A stretch of DNA of 64,000 bases, from positions 248,001 to 312,000 of the forward strand of contig KQ964262.1 of the NCBI GenBank assembly GCA_001566295.1, read 5' to 3'. Below the pieces are notes generated by a model. It was not told the origin of the DNA. It ran no database searches and saw only the letters and a list, made by a program, of their open reading frames with translations. This stretch comes from Microdochium bolleyi. Its lineage: Eukaryota > Ascomycota > Sordariomycetes > Xylariales > Microdochiaceae. Shown here piece after piece: positions 10,721 through 22,993 of the stretch; positions within the stretch are counted from its first letter, which is position 1; each line of letters opens with the position of its first letter. Both the position numbers and the translations under genes were made by a program.

Positions 10721-12336
10721 TTAGTAGGTGTACATGTATCGCGGGTTGTCCTCGCCCATCTCGGCAATCTCCTCCTCGGACTTGCCCTCTATCCGCCAGT
10801 CCTCCTTGCCCTCGAGCTTGCGCTTGTTCATGCGCTTGAAGTGCAGGTGGACGTAGAGGTGGATGCAGAACGCGAGCGCGAGCATGCCGATGGACGCGGC
10901 GTAGCCCGGGACGAAGGTCGGGGCGGTCGCGTTGGAGAAGAGGAACGGCGAGGCAACGCCGGCCGAGTTTCCGATGGTGATGAAAATGCCGCTGGCGAAG
11001 GCGCGCTTGCCGTAGCGCGGCTGGTTGACGGTGATCCAGGCCATGCCTGCGCCCGAGCCGGTCCAGAGGCCGGCCGCCACGAAGAAGCAACCCGTGAAGC
11101 TCAGCGCAACCGAGTGGTTGACAATGAGCATCACGTAGCCGACAATCATCACGACGCCGCCGAGCATGCAAAACAGGCCGCGCTGCTGCGTGCGGTCACT
11201 GATGTGCGCGGTGGTGAGGTAGGTGACGAAGCCGACGAAGTAGACGGGGACGGTGAGGGCCTGGACCTGCGCGTCGGTCCACTGGCCCATACCCTTGATG
11301 ATGGTGGGGAGGAAGACGGAGAACGAGTAGAGGACCGAGTGTGAACAGAACTGCGCGACCGAGAGGGCCCAGATCTTCCAGTCCTTGACGCCGGCCATGA
11401 CGTCCTCCTTGTGCAGCTCCTGGCCGGACTTGGTCTGGCCGATCTCGACGCTGCGGAAGTAGACGAGGTTCTTCTGGTCTTCAGGGGTCAGGAACTTGGC
11501 AGTCTCGGGCGAGTTCGGCAGGACGAGGGGCACGACGAGCGCCGTGAGGACGGTCGGGATGCCGTTGATTGTCAATATCCATCGCCATGCGCGCCAGCCC
11601 GCGGTGCCAGCCCCGTCGTTGTCCATGAATCCAATGCCGTACGCGACCAGGCCGCCGACAGCGCCCGAGATGGCCGAGATGGAGTAGAAGTAGGCGTTGC
11701 GCAGCGAGATGTGCTTCTTGTGGTAGAACATGGTCAGGTACAGCATGATGCCCGGGAAGAGACCGGCCTCGAAAGTGCCGAGCAGCAGGCGGCAGGCGAC
11801 GAGCGGGCCGAAGCTGTTTACGAAACCGGTGAAGGAGGCCACGAGACCCCAGAAGAAGAGCAGACCGGCGATGTAGCGGGCGGGCTGGAGTCGCTTGATA
11901 ATCAGGTTCGAAGGTGTCTCGAACAGACAATATGTCACAAAAAGAATCGACACGGCGATCTGGTACTGGTCGCCCACAAGACCGAGGTCTTCCTCAAGGC
12001 CGAACAGACGCGCATTGCCGATACCAACTGTGAAGGGTGGGTTTGGTGTCAGTAAAAAAGTGGCCAACAAAACATGGTATGACGCTTGGGAGAAGGCTAC
12101 TTACCGCGATCCATGAAGTTCATCAGGTAGATCCAGCAGCACATGGGGATAATGCGCCTGTCGAGCTTCTTGAGGATCCTGGCCTCGACCTCTTCGCCAG
12201 GAGGCGGTTGGCCGTCGAGAGTCCCCTCCTGGTAGGTGGTGCCCGCGGTGCCATTCTCGGAGTCGGATGGAGTCTTCTTGTCGTCAAACACGGAATCGTG
12301 GATAGGGCCGTTGGCGAACCCACTGGCGGCAGACAT
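10721..12336 (-). CDS. MFS transporter, ACS (allantoate/nicotinate permease-like) family
   Basis: A 512-residue protein from exons 12336-12105 and 12027-10721 (77-nt intron with GTAAGT donor). The cytoplasmic N-terminus leads to TM1 (IPMCCWIYLMNFMDR), then GIGNARLFGLEEDLGL, the standard signature of the anion:cation symporter family. Twelve hydrophobic segments can be followed, with a central loop around residues 250-290 and the second-half motif GMGQWTDAQVQALTVP. The C-terminus DNPRYMYTY matches the family end. Relatives import organic anions such as allantoate, nicotinate, pantothenate or biotin precursors; the substrate is not readable. It is closely similar in plan to the transporter at 40160. 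Confidence 0.9.
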
Positions 12337-15300
12337 GATGGGCGACGGTTGACGAAGACTAGGGCAGATAGTTGTGAGCGAATCCTAGTAGCACTGAAGT
12401 CGTCAAGACTTGTCGATGGCTGGATTCGTGACCTCACTCTATAGCAGCAATTCGTTGCAGAGCGCAGAGCAGGTGACAACTTGCCAGCACGCCATTCACG
12501 GGGCACATCTAAATACTTGTAGGGATCCGCGTTCAAACACAGAGAACCAGGAGTCGCGTCTCGTGGAGTGCGGAGAAAGAGTGGCTCGCACTCAGGATGA
12601 CGTGGGGTAAGGTCCTGCCAAGAGGGTATTTTCTCCAGAGCTTGGACTCGCAGCGGAGAAGAAGCCAGGCGCCAGCGGACCAGCGGGACCCGCGCTGCAC
12701 AGAGGCCAGGAGGAGGTGATCTCATGCTGGTTTGGGACACAAGACCGGGCTTCCTTTGGTCCGCGTCCACAGAGGACCCCAAACATCGGACAAGAAATTA
12801 AGAATGGGCACGACGTTGTATCATGGCCGGGGCATAAGCAGGGCCGGGGCTGGGCAGCACGCAGTACTTGCTCCGCGGTACGGAGTCGCACGCTGCGTCG
12901 CCTCGTCGTGTCCCAAGGTGAGGCAGTGTCGGCAGCGAGCGATGGGGTGAGTGCCGTACGACGACGAGGTCGGTCTTGGCCGGGCCTTGGGCCGCCAATG
13001 CGGTGCCACGCCGGGCGTCTTGGCACGGCAAAGCGGCACCGACCCCAGCCATGCCGAGCCCTGCGCGCCTCTCCAGAGCCGCACCAAGACACACTAGGAC
13101 CGGCATCCCTGCTCGACGCCTCTGCCGATCCGGAGCCCCGTGGGCACGCACCGGACGGGGCAGCCCGCCGAGGCGTCTGTCACGGGCGGCCTGCTTAGCC
13201 TAATTACTGCTGTATATGCGACAGCGCTGCACTGCTTGCCAATGAGTGCTGTCCGTGCCTCGCGTGGGGACTGTGTCTTGGATGCTTTGATTCTTGGGCC
13301 AGGGGCTCACAATAGGCCCGACCATTAGGACGCATGCTGACCATTTCCGGCGGCCTGGGAGGCCTGCCTCTTTGTTACGGTGACAGTGTCGCCTTGCTCA
13401 CACACCTGTCGAGCGGTGGCCATTGATTCCATATCGGTGTGCACACAAGCCACAATTCTCGGCATTCGCAGACTACCCTCCATGAGACAATCGCTGCGCG
13501 CCCGGTATAATAACTCACGCCTGCCAAGCCAAGACACTGTGTTATGACGGTGGGACCCGGGCGATCGGATACTTATTACACAATCATGACTGGGAGACAG
13601 GAGCTCCTGAGAAACCACCTACGTCGTGTGGTGTGGCTCTCGTCCATCTGGCTTGGTCGTGAGAACTACTCGAGTCAAGCCAGTTCAGCCCATAACGAAC
13701 TAGCACACCGAGACTTTTCGCCAAGCCTGGGGCAAAAAATTCACCGTCTGCCCACCTTCTCCATAATGCGGGGAATCTGCCACGGTCATCATGATAGAGG
13801 ACTTTTTCCGAGACGTGCGCTCACAAAGTAATGGGGACAAGTTGGGGACACGACTTGGCATGACCGCGATTCCACCACAGATAGGCCACGGAGAGTACCG
13901 TCGCAAGCAGGCAGACGAGGACATGACGACTAGGCGAGACCAGGCAATGACAAACAATCCACGTCCCCACCAAATTGGTCTATGCCCAGCCTTGGCTCCC
14001 AACATGTGCAGACGCTCCGTCCACGTCTTGCGACGGAGGTCATCCGGATCTGCGCTTGCGCATCCAGGCCTCAGCTGCCACGTGCCCTTTCACACCCAAC
14101 AGCCCGGCCCAACGGAGAACAAGGTCTGAAACCCTGCATTCGCGAGGAGTCTCACTCAGCACGTGCGTGCGCGCGCGCGTGGCCGGAGATGGCGAGTTTC
14201 TCGCATCCGGGGAAGTCGCCAGTGGCACTCTGGCCCTCGGCCCCGGCCCTCCTTGCTTTTCTGAGATTAGCAGTGTCCCTTCGTGCATGAAACCGAAGAT
14301 TGCGGGGGAAAGGAGCCGTTTTCATCTGGGGTCGGCGGCCCGGGCGTCTGTTCCCCGTATTGGCAGCTTGGCCGTCTCAGTCTCTCCCGGCCTGACTTGC
14401 AGTCCAGCTCCGGAGGGCCGCTAACGAGGCTGAGTCGCATGCGTGGGGAGGCGACCCGAGGATATGCACGAGCTGCATACGCGTATCTACCTGCCAAGAC
14501 AGGAGGCATTTTCGGCATGGTGTTATGCAATGAGGGGTTTGTACTCTGATAATGGATCTTTATACGTGGCCAGACGGCGGGCGGCTTCCATGCCTTGGCT
14601 GTGGCTCTAGCAGCTGTTTGCCTCGGCGTGGACATCCTGAGAATATATAGTCCATCTCTACGAGTGAGTTTCTCTTCACCCGTATGGAAAGCGGCCGTAT
14701 GTTCTAGCTCCATGATCCGAAGCACCAGAGCATACTACGATGCCATTCAATAGCCGCGAAAAAGTCATGGTCGATCCTCCTGGAAGTGTAGGCTTCAGTT
14801 CTTAGCGAAACGGGGGACACGGTACCTCGTTGGGGACGGACATGTCCAAGTTTGAGTGTTCTACAAGCTGAGCTTCTCCACTAAGGGATTGTGCGAGCAG
14901 TGCTGTGACGTTGATGATTGGTTTTCCTTTCTTTGGCATGGTGCTGACCTTACAGTGACAACTCTACCACTCTTCACTAAAAGTCATAGAAGTCGTCCTG
15001 AGAGTTTTCTGGCTCCAAGATCGGGGCGAATGTCGTAGTGGATATCTAACATGTGTGTGCGCTTTGCCATGTCCATTGCCGTTCGGCCTCTCTAACTCTA
15101 TGATGCTCGCAGTCGGGTTTGGGGCAATGCTCGCAGCCAGAGCAGGGTGGGGGGTTGGGGTTTGTCATGAAGGCACACAACGCACCTACTCTAGAAGAGG
15201 GTTTGAACTGATCTGCATAGTCTCCTGTCTAACTACAACCGTGAGATGTAGATAACAATCAATAAATATATCAAAATGCACTTAATTGAGACAAGATTTC

Positions 15301-15846
15301 TGAGGAAAATGATTAAATCAAAAAAAAACTAAAAAAGAACTCAGGCGAAAGCTAAGGCGCATAATCCAAACAAAACCCCTAAAACCGGAGGAAACTACCC
15401 TAAGAGACTTTGTTTTTCTTGTCAATTTGTCTTTAAAGAACCTGCTAAGTATTCTCCACGCATTGCTATTGCTTCTACACATGCATCTCAAAGCATTGAA
15501 CGACTTTATTGAATGTAACATTAGTAGCGATATCGACATTGCACACTTCGACATAGGACCAACTTGAAAATGGTAAGAAAGGAAAAAGTCGCGCTGTGCT
15601 AGGCTCAGAATAAAAGATATCACAGGTTCAATAACATGTTTACTATGAACTGGCTCAGCAGTAGCATCTTCATTTAGATCCAGAATTTCAGTCCAAAACC
15701 ACTAACGGTCGGCCTCTTTGCTTAATTGGGTTACTACTGTGAACGGTCATCAAGCGGATAGTCAGCATATCAATGCCAGCGCATACCACCAGCCTTGGAA
15801 GGACTGCAAAAGCCCGAACGAGACCATCTACGTTCTGGTATTGCCA
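12337..15846. other. 3.5-kb gene-free stretch
   Basis: Composition is uneven. About 12650-13200 is GC-rich with long but unrecognisable overlapping frames on both strands, and 15240-15720 is strongly AT-rich. A TATA-like ATATATAG occurs near 14643, but only a seven-codon frame follows it. No coding region can be supported. Confidence 0.5.
15240..15720. other. AT-rich island
   Basis: A sharply AT-rich block with A-runs (for example nine A near 15320) inside an otherwise balanced region. Overlapping open frames run on + (15313-15564) and - (15318-15623), both without a normal ATG near the start. It may be a decayed, RIP-mutated transposon remnant or simply AT-rich spacer; no transposase motif is visible. 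Confidence 0.4.
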
Positions 15847-17682
15847 TCAAGCACCGAGAGTCGCCTCGAACCGCTGCACGATAACCACATAATCATTGTA
15901 CCACTGATCCAGCCACCCTGTGGCGTCGAGTATCCTCGTGGTGAAGCAGCTCATCGTCGGGTCCACCTCTCTCAGTCGCACATTCAGCGCGCGCAGCTTG
16001 CCGAGGTACTTATCCACCTGCAGTATCTCCCTTGCTATGTACCGCCCATACGTCCTCTGCGGGCCCGTGGCGGCCACGAGGACGTTGACGAGCATGTATA
16101 GCGAGTAGGTCACTAGGGACGCCGTGCAGAAGCTGGGCAGGTGCACGAGCGTGGAAGCAGAGAGCTGGTCTGTCGCAATGTCGACAACGGCGTGGCAGTG
16201 TGTGATGATGCCTGGGAGGGCGGCCTCGAGGGGCGGAATTGGGTGCGCTGGGCGGGCGAAGTCATGGACTGCGATCCGGCCTGGAATGAAAGGCGCGGTG
16301 AAGGAGGACATGTTGGTCACGGTCCAGAAAAGGGGCTCGTGGATGTAGATCATGGCTGTGTGCCAGAGGATCTTGAGCATCCCGTAGTTTGGCGAAGGTG
16401 GTGGTAGTGGTAGCAGTGATGAGGGTGTGCTTGATGAGAATATTGAGGGGTCCATGTCGACGAGGTGGCCATGAAAGTGAGTGGCGTTGCTGTGAAAGAT
16501 TTGTGCAGCACATGTTGCCGCGCGAGCTTTCAGGTCGTCCATGATGGCGTGCGTTGTGTATGTGTTGCCATCGAGGAACGTGGTGAGATTGCACATCTGC
16601 AGGCTCGTTGTGATTTCCTGGGTCAGCACGCTGACGCGCACAAGCTGGCAAAGCAAGATGTCCGACGGTCCACCCATACTCTCGAGATAGAGGACACACT
16701 CGTGGTGATAGGTATTCCAGGGCACTGCGATCGGACGACGAGTGCTGACCGAGGCAGCCGCCATGCACAGGAAACAGGCGAGCCATGTCCGCCGAGACTC
16801 CGCGGTGGAAGGATCTTCTTTGTTGCGGAAGAATGCGGCGGGTGTCGACTGGACAGAAGACCCGGCCAGCCCGAGGTCGATGGCCATGTCGGACGCTATC
16901 TGCGTGAGCTGGAAGCAGGTGGCATGTGTCTCCGCCTGGGCCGTCTTGCTCCAGAAGCCTGCGATGAGGAGCGCCAGGACGAGCTCGATGCTCTGTTGGC
17001 CCCTGACTACGACCTCGTCGCCAAGGATGCGCATCGTCTCGCGGATCAGGTCGTCGTGCGCTTCCTGCGAAGTGCCCTGGTCGTGTTTGGTGACTGTATA
17101 CGTTAGGATGCACAAAAGCAGCAGGGGACAATCCCGCCGGACATGGTCGAGGTCGTCCGTAGGCAGCAGGACGATCGGCCAAGCCGGAGCAATCTCGTGT
17201 ACATAGGCGCTGAGGAGCTCCTGCTGCTTGAGATGCGGTATCCGTGTATCGAGAAAGGATAGCGGCTCGCGGCCACGGTGGAAATCGTGCGGGATGGAAG
17301 CCGAGTGTGACTGCTGGCTCCCGTGAGTCGATGACCTGCAGCTACAACCGACAGTGCTGCTGCTCGGAGTTGTGTTAAGACTCCCGCTGCTGCTGGGTGC
17401 TCTCCGCTGACTCTTGACAAGGAGTAGCTCGTTCCTGAGCTGCTCGACCTGGTTCTCAAGCTCGCTGATGCGGTCTCGCTGGAGTCGCGGCGCGGCCGGT
17501 ACGCATTCTAGACTATTGCGGACGCAGCGCTCGCAGGCTATCCTGTGACTACTGCTCCCATTCCTGCGAGTGTTCTCGTGATCGTCGTCACCATCGTTAC
17601 CGTTGTAGTTGTTCGGGAAGCCCACATCGCACTTAATTTTGAGGCGGTGGCATTCTTCGCACGCGCGAGTTCGTTTTCCCAT
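15847..17682 (-). CDS. Zn2Cys6 transcription factor with extended zinc-cluster loop
   Basis: A 611-residue single-exon protein starting MGKRTRACEECHRLKIKC. The binuclear cluster is C-x2-C-x6-C, then 31 residues (acidic, Asn/Asp-rich, ending SSSHRIA), then CERCVRNSLEC. The usual loop is 5-12 residues. A heptad-like coiled coil follows (ISELENQVEQLRNELLLV). The middle (about 150-350) fits the fungal-specific transcription factor region, with SAYVHEIAPAWPI near its start and the YESMGG-like stretch around 330. Acting in the nucleus, it would regulate unknown targets. No GT-AG pair that I could find removes the loop in frame. The nearest genes are two gene-poor regions away. Confidence 0.9.
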   Translation of the reverse strand: MGKRTRACEECHRLKIKCDVGFPNNYNGNDGDDDHENTRRNGSSSHRIACERCVRNSLECVPAAPRLQRDRISELENQVEQLRNELLLVKSQRRAPSSSGSLNTTPSSSTVGCSCRSSTHGSQQSHSASIPHDFHRGREPLSFLDTRIPHLKQQELLSAYVHEIAPAWPIVLLPTDDLDHVRRDCPLLLLCILTYTVTKHDQGTSQEAHDDLIRETMRILGDEVVVRGQQSIELVLALLIAGFWSKTAQAETHATCFQLTQIASDMAIDLGLAGSSVQSTPAAFFRNKEDPSTAESRRTWLACFLCMAAASVSTRRPIAVPWNTYHHECVLYLESMGGPSDILLCQLVRVSVLTQEITTSLQMCNLTTFLDGNTYTTHAIMDDLKARAATCAAQIFHSNATHFHGHLVDMDPSIFSSSTPSSLLPLPPPSPNYGMLKILWHTAMIYIHEPLFWTVTNMSSFTAPFIPGRIAVHDFARPAHPIPPLEAALPGIITHCHAVVDIATDQLSASTLVHLPSFCTASLVTYSLYMLVNVLVAATGPQRTYGRYIAREILQVDKYLGKLRALNVRLREVDPTMSCFTTRILDATGWLDQWYNDYVVIVQRFEATLGA

Positions 17683-18032
17683 GGTATGAGATGATTGCTG
17701 CCACGAAACTTTAGCGCTCGATCAGGCGCAAGCCGCGCATCCAATGGAGCAGGAGCAAGACCTCGACAGTAGAAACTGAGGCGGGCATCCCGTGCAACCC
17801 TGGACGGCGCAAGTTGTCAGTGATGCCGAGACTCTTGTGGGCAACTCCAGGCAGCAGTATAAGTACAATTGGAATGGGATGGACCCTCGAATGGAATGTG
17901 GCTCGCGGCAGTCTCCGCAGGGGCCTGCAGTTCAAAGCCATCGACATGGAACTTTGACCGATCTGCAAAAGCCCATGATTGCCCAACACCTGGATCCCAC
18001 AGCCCTAATGACTACCCGTCAGCACGACTCCA

Positions 18033-18049
18033 TCGGGAAGGTTTCCCGA
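18033..18049. promoter_or_regulatory. 7-bp inverted repeat, possible Zn2Cys6 site
   Basis: TCGGGAA and TTCCCGA are separated by 3 nt, giving a CGG/CCG half-site pair with 9 nt between. It lies about 350 bp upstream of the Zn2Cys6 gene start. Function is inferred only from shape and place. Confidence 0.3.
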
Positions 18050-19732
18050 ACTCGGACGCTTTGACTTGAATTGCACCGACTAGTAGCAAGATAAAGCGCT
18101 AGGCGCCAAGTCACAACCCTCAAAGTCATGATGTCATCGTCTTGAGTGGCCCCTGGAACTGACAAATGACAATCATCCCTGCATTTGGACACCTACGCAC
18201 CACAGTCATTGTCCACGACGGCCTCATTCCACGAGTTCAAAAATTGATGTCCATTCTCAACAACTGCTCAATGCGATGCTTTTATCTGCTTGGGCTATTG
18301 CAACAGCTCGTATCGGATTGCCGAAATGTTCTGGACCGGTGCCTGCCACCATACTGACCTACTCGATCACAAGCTCAACAATTGCTGCCAACATTGTACA
18401 ATGTTATGCACCTTTATTGCTACTATCGCTCCATTATTGAGTTGAAACGCAGGGCTTCCGAAGGACGCTTTGGAACCTGCAGAATCGTCTTCCCTGCTTC
18501 AAGCAAACTCCAGCCGTCATAGACGTACACAGCCTCTGGAGGTGCCAGCGGCGCTACCACCCTAAAAGGTGGCTGTGCATATTTGAAGGTTGCGAGGATC
18601 GCCAGTCGCCTCGTGGCAGAAGCGCAGAAAGTTGCAGTAGCTCAGCGCCTCCCGTACACTACCGATACTGCGGCTCCGTAGACGAGTAGGTTATTCTGCG
18701 GGGTAGGGCTAGTTCGGGTGCACACAGGTGCCACCACTGCTCGGGGACTTCCAAAGTCCATTGTACATGCTGGGGATCTAGACTGGTTGAATGTGCTAGA
18801 GCTACCTACGCTATCTTCGGTGCAGGGTTTGACAGGCATCAGTCCGACGACTTGTGCTCGAGGCATTTAGATCTGCCTGGCCAGGACATTGGTAGTAGAT
18901 AGCTTGCACAGAATACGAAGCAGCGTTCTCAAGTTGCTATCATCATCAAGCAAGAGATACGAAGTAGACACAAACAAGCTCCTTTCGCACTGATGAAAAC
19001 GGCGGTGCTTGGTTGGGCGGTTTGGAAAGGCAACCTCTTGTGCCCGCATACTCTCGAAGTCTATGACGCAATAGAAGTCGACTGTGCACTTCGTAAGATG
19101 GGTAATATCTCGCAAACACGAATCAGCTAAGCATTTACTGGCCTTCACTCGAGACGGCGTCGGAAAATGGCTGCCTAAAGCTCTTGTCTGTTGCTTACTG
19201 GCCATCTCGAGCACGTTTACAGCTTCCGAACCACAGACCTGCCGAAACGAGCTCCAAGTGCACGCAAACTCCTAGCGGCGTTTTCTCGCCGTGTCCACTT
19301 GGTCCGCGGAGCTGCTCAGATGTCTCCGATGTCGCTCCACATCATCAGCCGGCTTTCGAATCCCATGCACAGCGATCAGCGCAAAGCTCCAAACCCCATC
19401 CGTCGCCAGCCGAGACGGCCAATTCTCCCCGGGCATCTGACGCTGGACCCTTGCATGCCAGGGCCAAGACCCCTGACACTCTGCATAGTTCCGAATTGTC
19501 ACATCGTGGTGGGCTTGCCGAGCAACCTTATGATGCGTACAACTCTCGACAAAAGCCGTTTTGTCTCGATCAATTGCGCATGGATCTCGATCGTCAAAGT
19601 TCTTCAAGTGTTTATGAATCCAGGCTCGGCGAGTGTTGCCACGATGCTGCGCCTGCCATGACTGCAACAGTGCCAGGGATGTCACTAGAGACATCACGAT
19701 CGAAAGGTGACTACACGACCCTCCACAAGACA

Positions 19733-19738
19733 TATAAG
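19733..19738 (+). promoter_or_regulatory. TATA-like box of the FAS1 gene
   Basis: TATAAG about 170 nt before the ATG at 19906, on the same strand. Confidence 0.4.
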
Positions 19739-19905
19739 TCGAGACGCCGCCGAGTTCTGACCCTTTTCAAAATCAGACATCGACATCAACACACTCTGCC
19801 GACTGTACACTCCAACGCCTTCGCCTCACCGCCAGTAAACACCTGCTTCAAAGCGGTCAATCGACTCTCCCGACTCTCAATTCCCGCTCGCAAACCACAA
19901 TCACC

Positions 19906-21419
19906 ATGCGCTCCTCCATCTGGTCTGCCATTCTGATGGCCGGGTCCGCCGTGGCCCAGGGCGACATTGTCAGCCTTCTCAAGAGCCAGCCGGATCTAAG
20001 CACGCTGCTGGAGCTCGCTGCCCTCGTGGACGGCCTGCCCGAGCTTCTCTCATCGTCCTCGAATATCACCATCTTCGCACCCACCAACGAGGCTTTCGCC
20101 AAGGTTCCAAGAGATGTTCCGGAAGGAGAGGTAGGTTTCGCCCTCCGATGTGCCGCAGGCACCTCGACTAACTTGAATAGGCCATTGAGTACAAGAACAA
20201 CACGATTGCGATCGGGGCGCTGCTCGCCAACCACGTATTCAAGGGCACGTACCCAGCGGCCGCGGCCTCCGACACGCCCATTTTCGTCCAGAGCCTGCTC
20301 GACAACACCTACATCGACTTCCGCCAGCCCTTCTCCAATTTCACGGGCGGCCAGTACAACGGCGTTGTCAAGAGCGGCGCTGATGTCTGCGTCCTCTCTG
20401 GAGAGTTCGGCATCTCGAAAGTGATTCAGGCGGTGAGTTGCTCCCTCGCAGTTATCATCGACCCCTAAGGGGTACCTTGCAACGCCAGCACGACTGACAT
20501 ATATGCACCCAAATGGCAGGATATCAAGCTCGGCCCCGGTATCACGATCCACAAGGTCGACGAGATCATCTCCTTCGGCGCGCCTCTGCAGCTGTTCTCG
20601 GCTCGTGCAGGCTATACAAACTTTAACGCCGCCCTTGGCGCGGCCAAGCTTGGCATCGACTTCGGCCTGACCGGCGACGATGTCTCGCTGCTCAATATCT
20701 CGGACTTCACTGTCTTCGTGCCCACCAACGACGCCTTCACCCGCATCGGTTCCGTCCTCAAGACCGCCGAAGTTGCCACTCTCCAGGACGTCCTGCGCTA
20801 CCACTTCGTCCCCAATGCCGTCCTCTTCAGCACTTCACTCGGCAACACCACCGTCAAGACACTCCAGGGCAACGAGCTCACCATCAGCGTGTTCCCCGAC
20901 GGCTCCGCGTTCGTCAACAGCGCGAAGATCGCCTTCACCAACAACATCCTGTGGAACGGCGTCGCGCACGTCATCGACAAGTGAGTCGGACATGATTTGT
21001 CGCTCTTTATTCTCCATGCACCTACCCCATTGGTATCTGGGCTAACATCGTGACCTCGAAACAGCGTCATCGCCCCTGGCGCTTTCGACCGCAAGACCCT
21101 GAACCCCTCCGCGCCGCCCGAGTCGCGCCTCGCCTTCCCCTCCGCCACCCCGGTCTCGCAGCTCCCCTTCAGCTCGGTGTCCTTCGCCGGCGACATGACG
21201 TATACGGCCACGCCCACGCTGCTGCAGACTCTCGCCGCCGTGCCGACCGCGCCTGCCGCTCCAAGTGCCAGCGCCTCCGCTTCCGCCACCAAGAGCGGCG
21301 GCGCCGCGCCGTCTGCCAGCACCAGCTCCGTCCCGGTCGCGGCTGGTGCTGAGGTCGTGGCCTCACGCGCTCTCATGGGGGTCGCTGTGGTCCTTGGCGT
21401 TTTCGGTATCGCTCTGTAG
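19906..21419 (+). CDS. GPI-anchored protein with two FAS1 (fasciclin) domains
   Basis: A 430-residue protein from exons 19906-20130, 20181-20432, 20520-20980 and 21065-21419. A signal peptide (MRSSIWSAILMAGSAVAQ) is followed by two FAS1 domains. Domain 1 has NITIFAPTNEAFAKVP and domain 2 has DFTVFVPTNDAFTRIG, the H1 motif; the H2-like ILWNGVAHVID is completed across intron 3. An Ala/Ser-rich linker leads to a hydrophobic C-terminal tail (ALMGVAVVLGVFGIAL) typical of GPI attachment. FAS1 proteins act at the cell surface in adhesion or wall association. Introns of 50, 87 and 84 nt carry good consensus sites. It is neighbour to another surface gene, the CFEM receptor. Confidence 0.92.
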
Positions 21420-22993
21420 AGTGCAGAGTGCCACCAGAGATCGGCTTCTGTCGCAGATATGCAAGATACTCGGGTGGAGCTTGTGGGGATGTCGAGGGCG
21501 TGGTGCTGCGCCCTATGGACTTGGAGGTGGGGAAATCACACGAGGAAGCATGGTTGTCAAGTTGTTGCTGTAGACGGGAGGCTTGGCAGTGCGAGGTGGT
21601 AGCTAATAGTAAGACTGTATCAGAATGCCTTGAACGCAGTTTTCTTCAAGCGAAGTCGCCTGTCCCTTATAGTCGCACGTGCACGCTGTTCCTCGTGTGT
21701 GGCCCTGTGGGTTGTGCAACGGTCCACCGGTAGCCGAGGTATCGGAGAGATGTCCGGCAGAAACCTGGCTGCAGCGTGAGCGTGAGAGAGTTTCAATGCT
21801 TGAAAAACAGTCCCCGAAAGCCTCGAGTTGCAATGGAACCCAAAGCTAGGCCCGAGCAGAATGGTACGAGCCTCTATGCTCTGCACTGATGACGGCCTAC
21901 ATGGAGTCTCATCTTACAGTAGCAGTGGCGGAGCTGGAGCCGCATCGTTGCCTATAGGATGTTTCTGCATTTCACATGGCGAGCCCGAGATTTCATGAAC
22001 GGTTGCCGACAGCTTACAGCTAGTCGCTTGTCTGTCAGATGCTCGGAACGTTTGCGAACCCTTGCATGGGTCATGCCGGCAGTTTTGCGCCATCGAGTCA
22101 TGTATGCCCCAGCGTCGTCAGCTTGACTTTGACAGAATGGGCTAGCGGGGAGTCTTCGACAGGGGCTACTGAGTAATGGGCTCACATTGAAACGATTCTC
22201 CCAGGTGGAGAACGATCTTGGGCCACATTATCATTATCAGGGTCCAGCACAGGGTCGTAGTTTCCTCCGCCTCCTTGCGGAACTGTTCTTCTTGTCATCG
22301 CTCTCCAAGCATGGTTAGAATAGCCAAGAGGAAATCGCTTCGAAGGACGTTGACCCCCATGCACATGGAGCTGTAGGCGTGTTGTTGTGCGTCGAGTATT
22401 TTGCCATGGACTGTCTCTTTCCGCATCAGGTTGGGTCTCCCGCCAGCCGGTTGCAACGCCTCTGGATAGGCCTCGCCGGTGCGTCTCCGTGACGCTTAGC
22501 TCCATAGCGCACAGTGTGATCGGTGCAAAGGCAATGACAGGGACCAGAACCCACTGCCAGCTTGAGGCTGAAGTACGCTCGGTTGGCCTAGAGGTGTATC
22601 CGCAGGCGAACTGGAGGAACCACCATCCGGGATCCAGGGCGAGTGAGATCAGTACCCCGTACGACTCACGGTGACAATGCTGGGTCTAAGCGGCACTGCA
22701 GGGCAGCGGTTTGTCCGGATCCGAATTGATCGTGTTCCGCAACTCTGCTCCCTGCTGGGGCAGGGGCGCCTGGACCCAGCTGAGTCGACAATGACTCGCA
22801 GATATGCCATGCCAGGGACGCCGCCCACCAGGAACCCGTTTGTTGGGTTCTGTGAAACGTCCCTTTTGCACATCCTTATGATCTCCGAGTTCCTCTCCTG
22901 ATCTTGCCCCTCCTTCTTCCGTCGATTGCTCCCTTTCAATGCCGTTCCTTTTCCAGTGGCATTGCGAAGCCATTGTCTGATCGAACGCTCACG
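21420..22993. other. intergenic, no gene seen
   Basis: Contains the FAS1 3' region and CFEM receptor promoter. Short frames on both strands show no family features. Confidence 0.5.

Larger units (their letters stand above)
17683..19905. other. intergenic, divergent promoters
   Basis: Upstream region of the regulator (-) and the FAS1 gene (+). It carries an inverted repeat at 18033-18049 and a TATA-like element at 19733. Long frames such as 19184-19936 (+) run into the FAS1 start and have no motifs; no gene is called. Confidence 0.5.

Noticed and set aside
12716..13198. GC-rich overlapping frames on both strands
   Set aside because: Several frames are open at once because of high GC; none has a domain.
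14005..14060. Another Met-Cys start (MCRRSVHVL...)
   Set aside because: It lacks Cys at positions 11 and 14 and the later knuckles, so it is not a family member.
19184..19936. 250-codon + strand frame before the FAS1 gene
   Set aside because: It runs through the TATA box and into FAS1 exon 1 in a different frame; not compatible with the FAS1 start.
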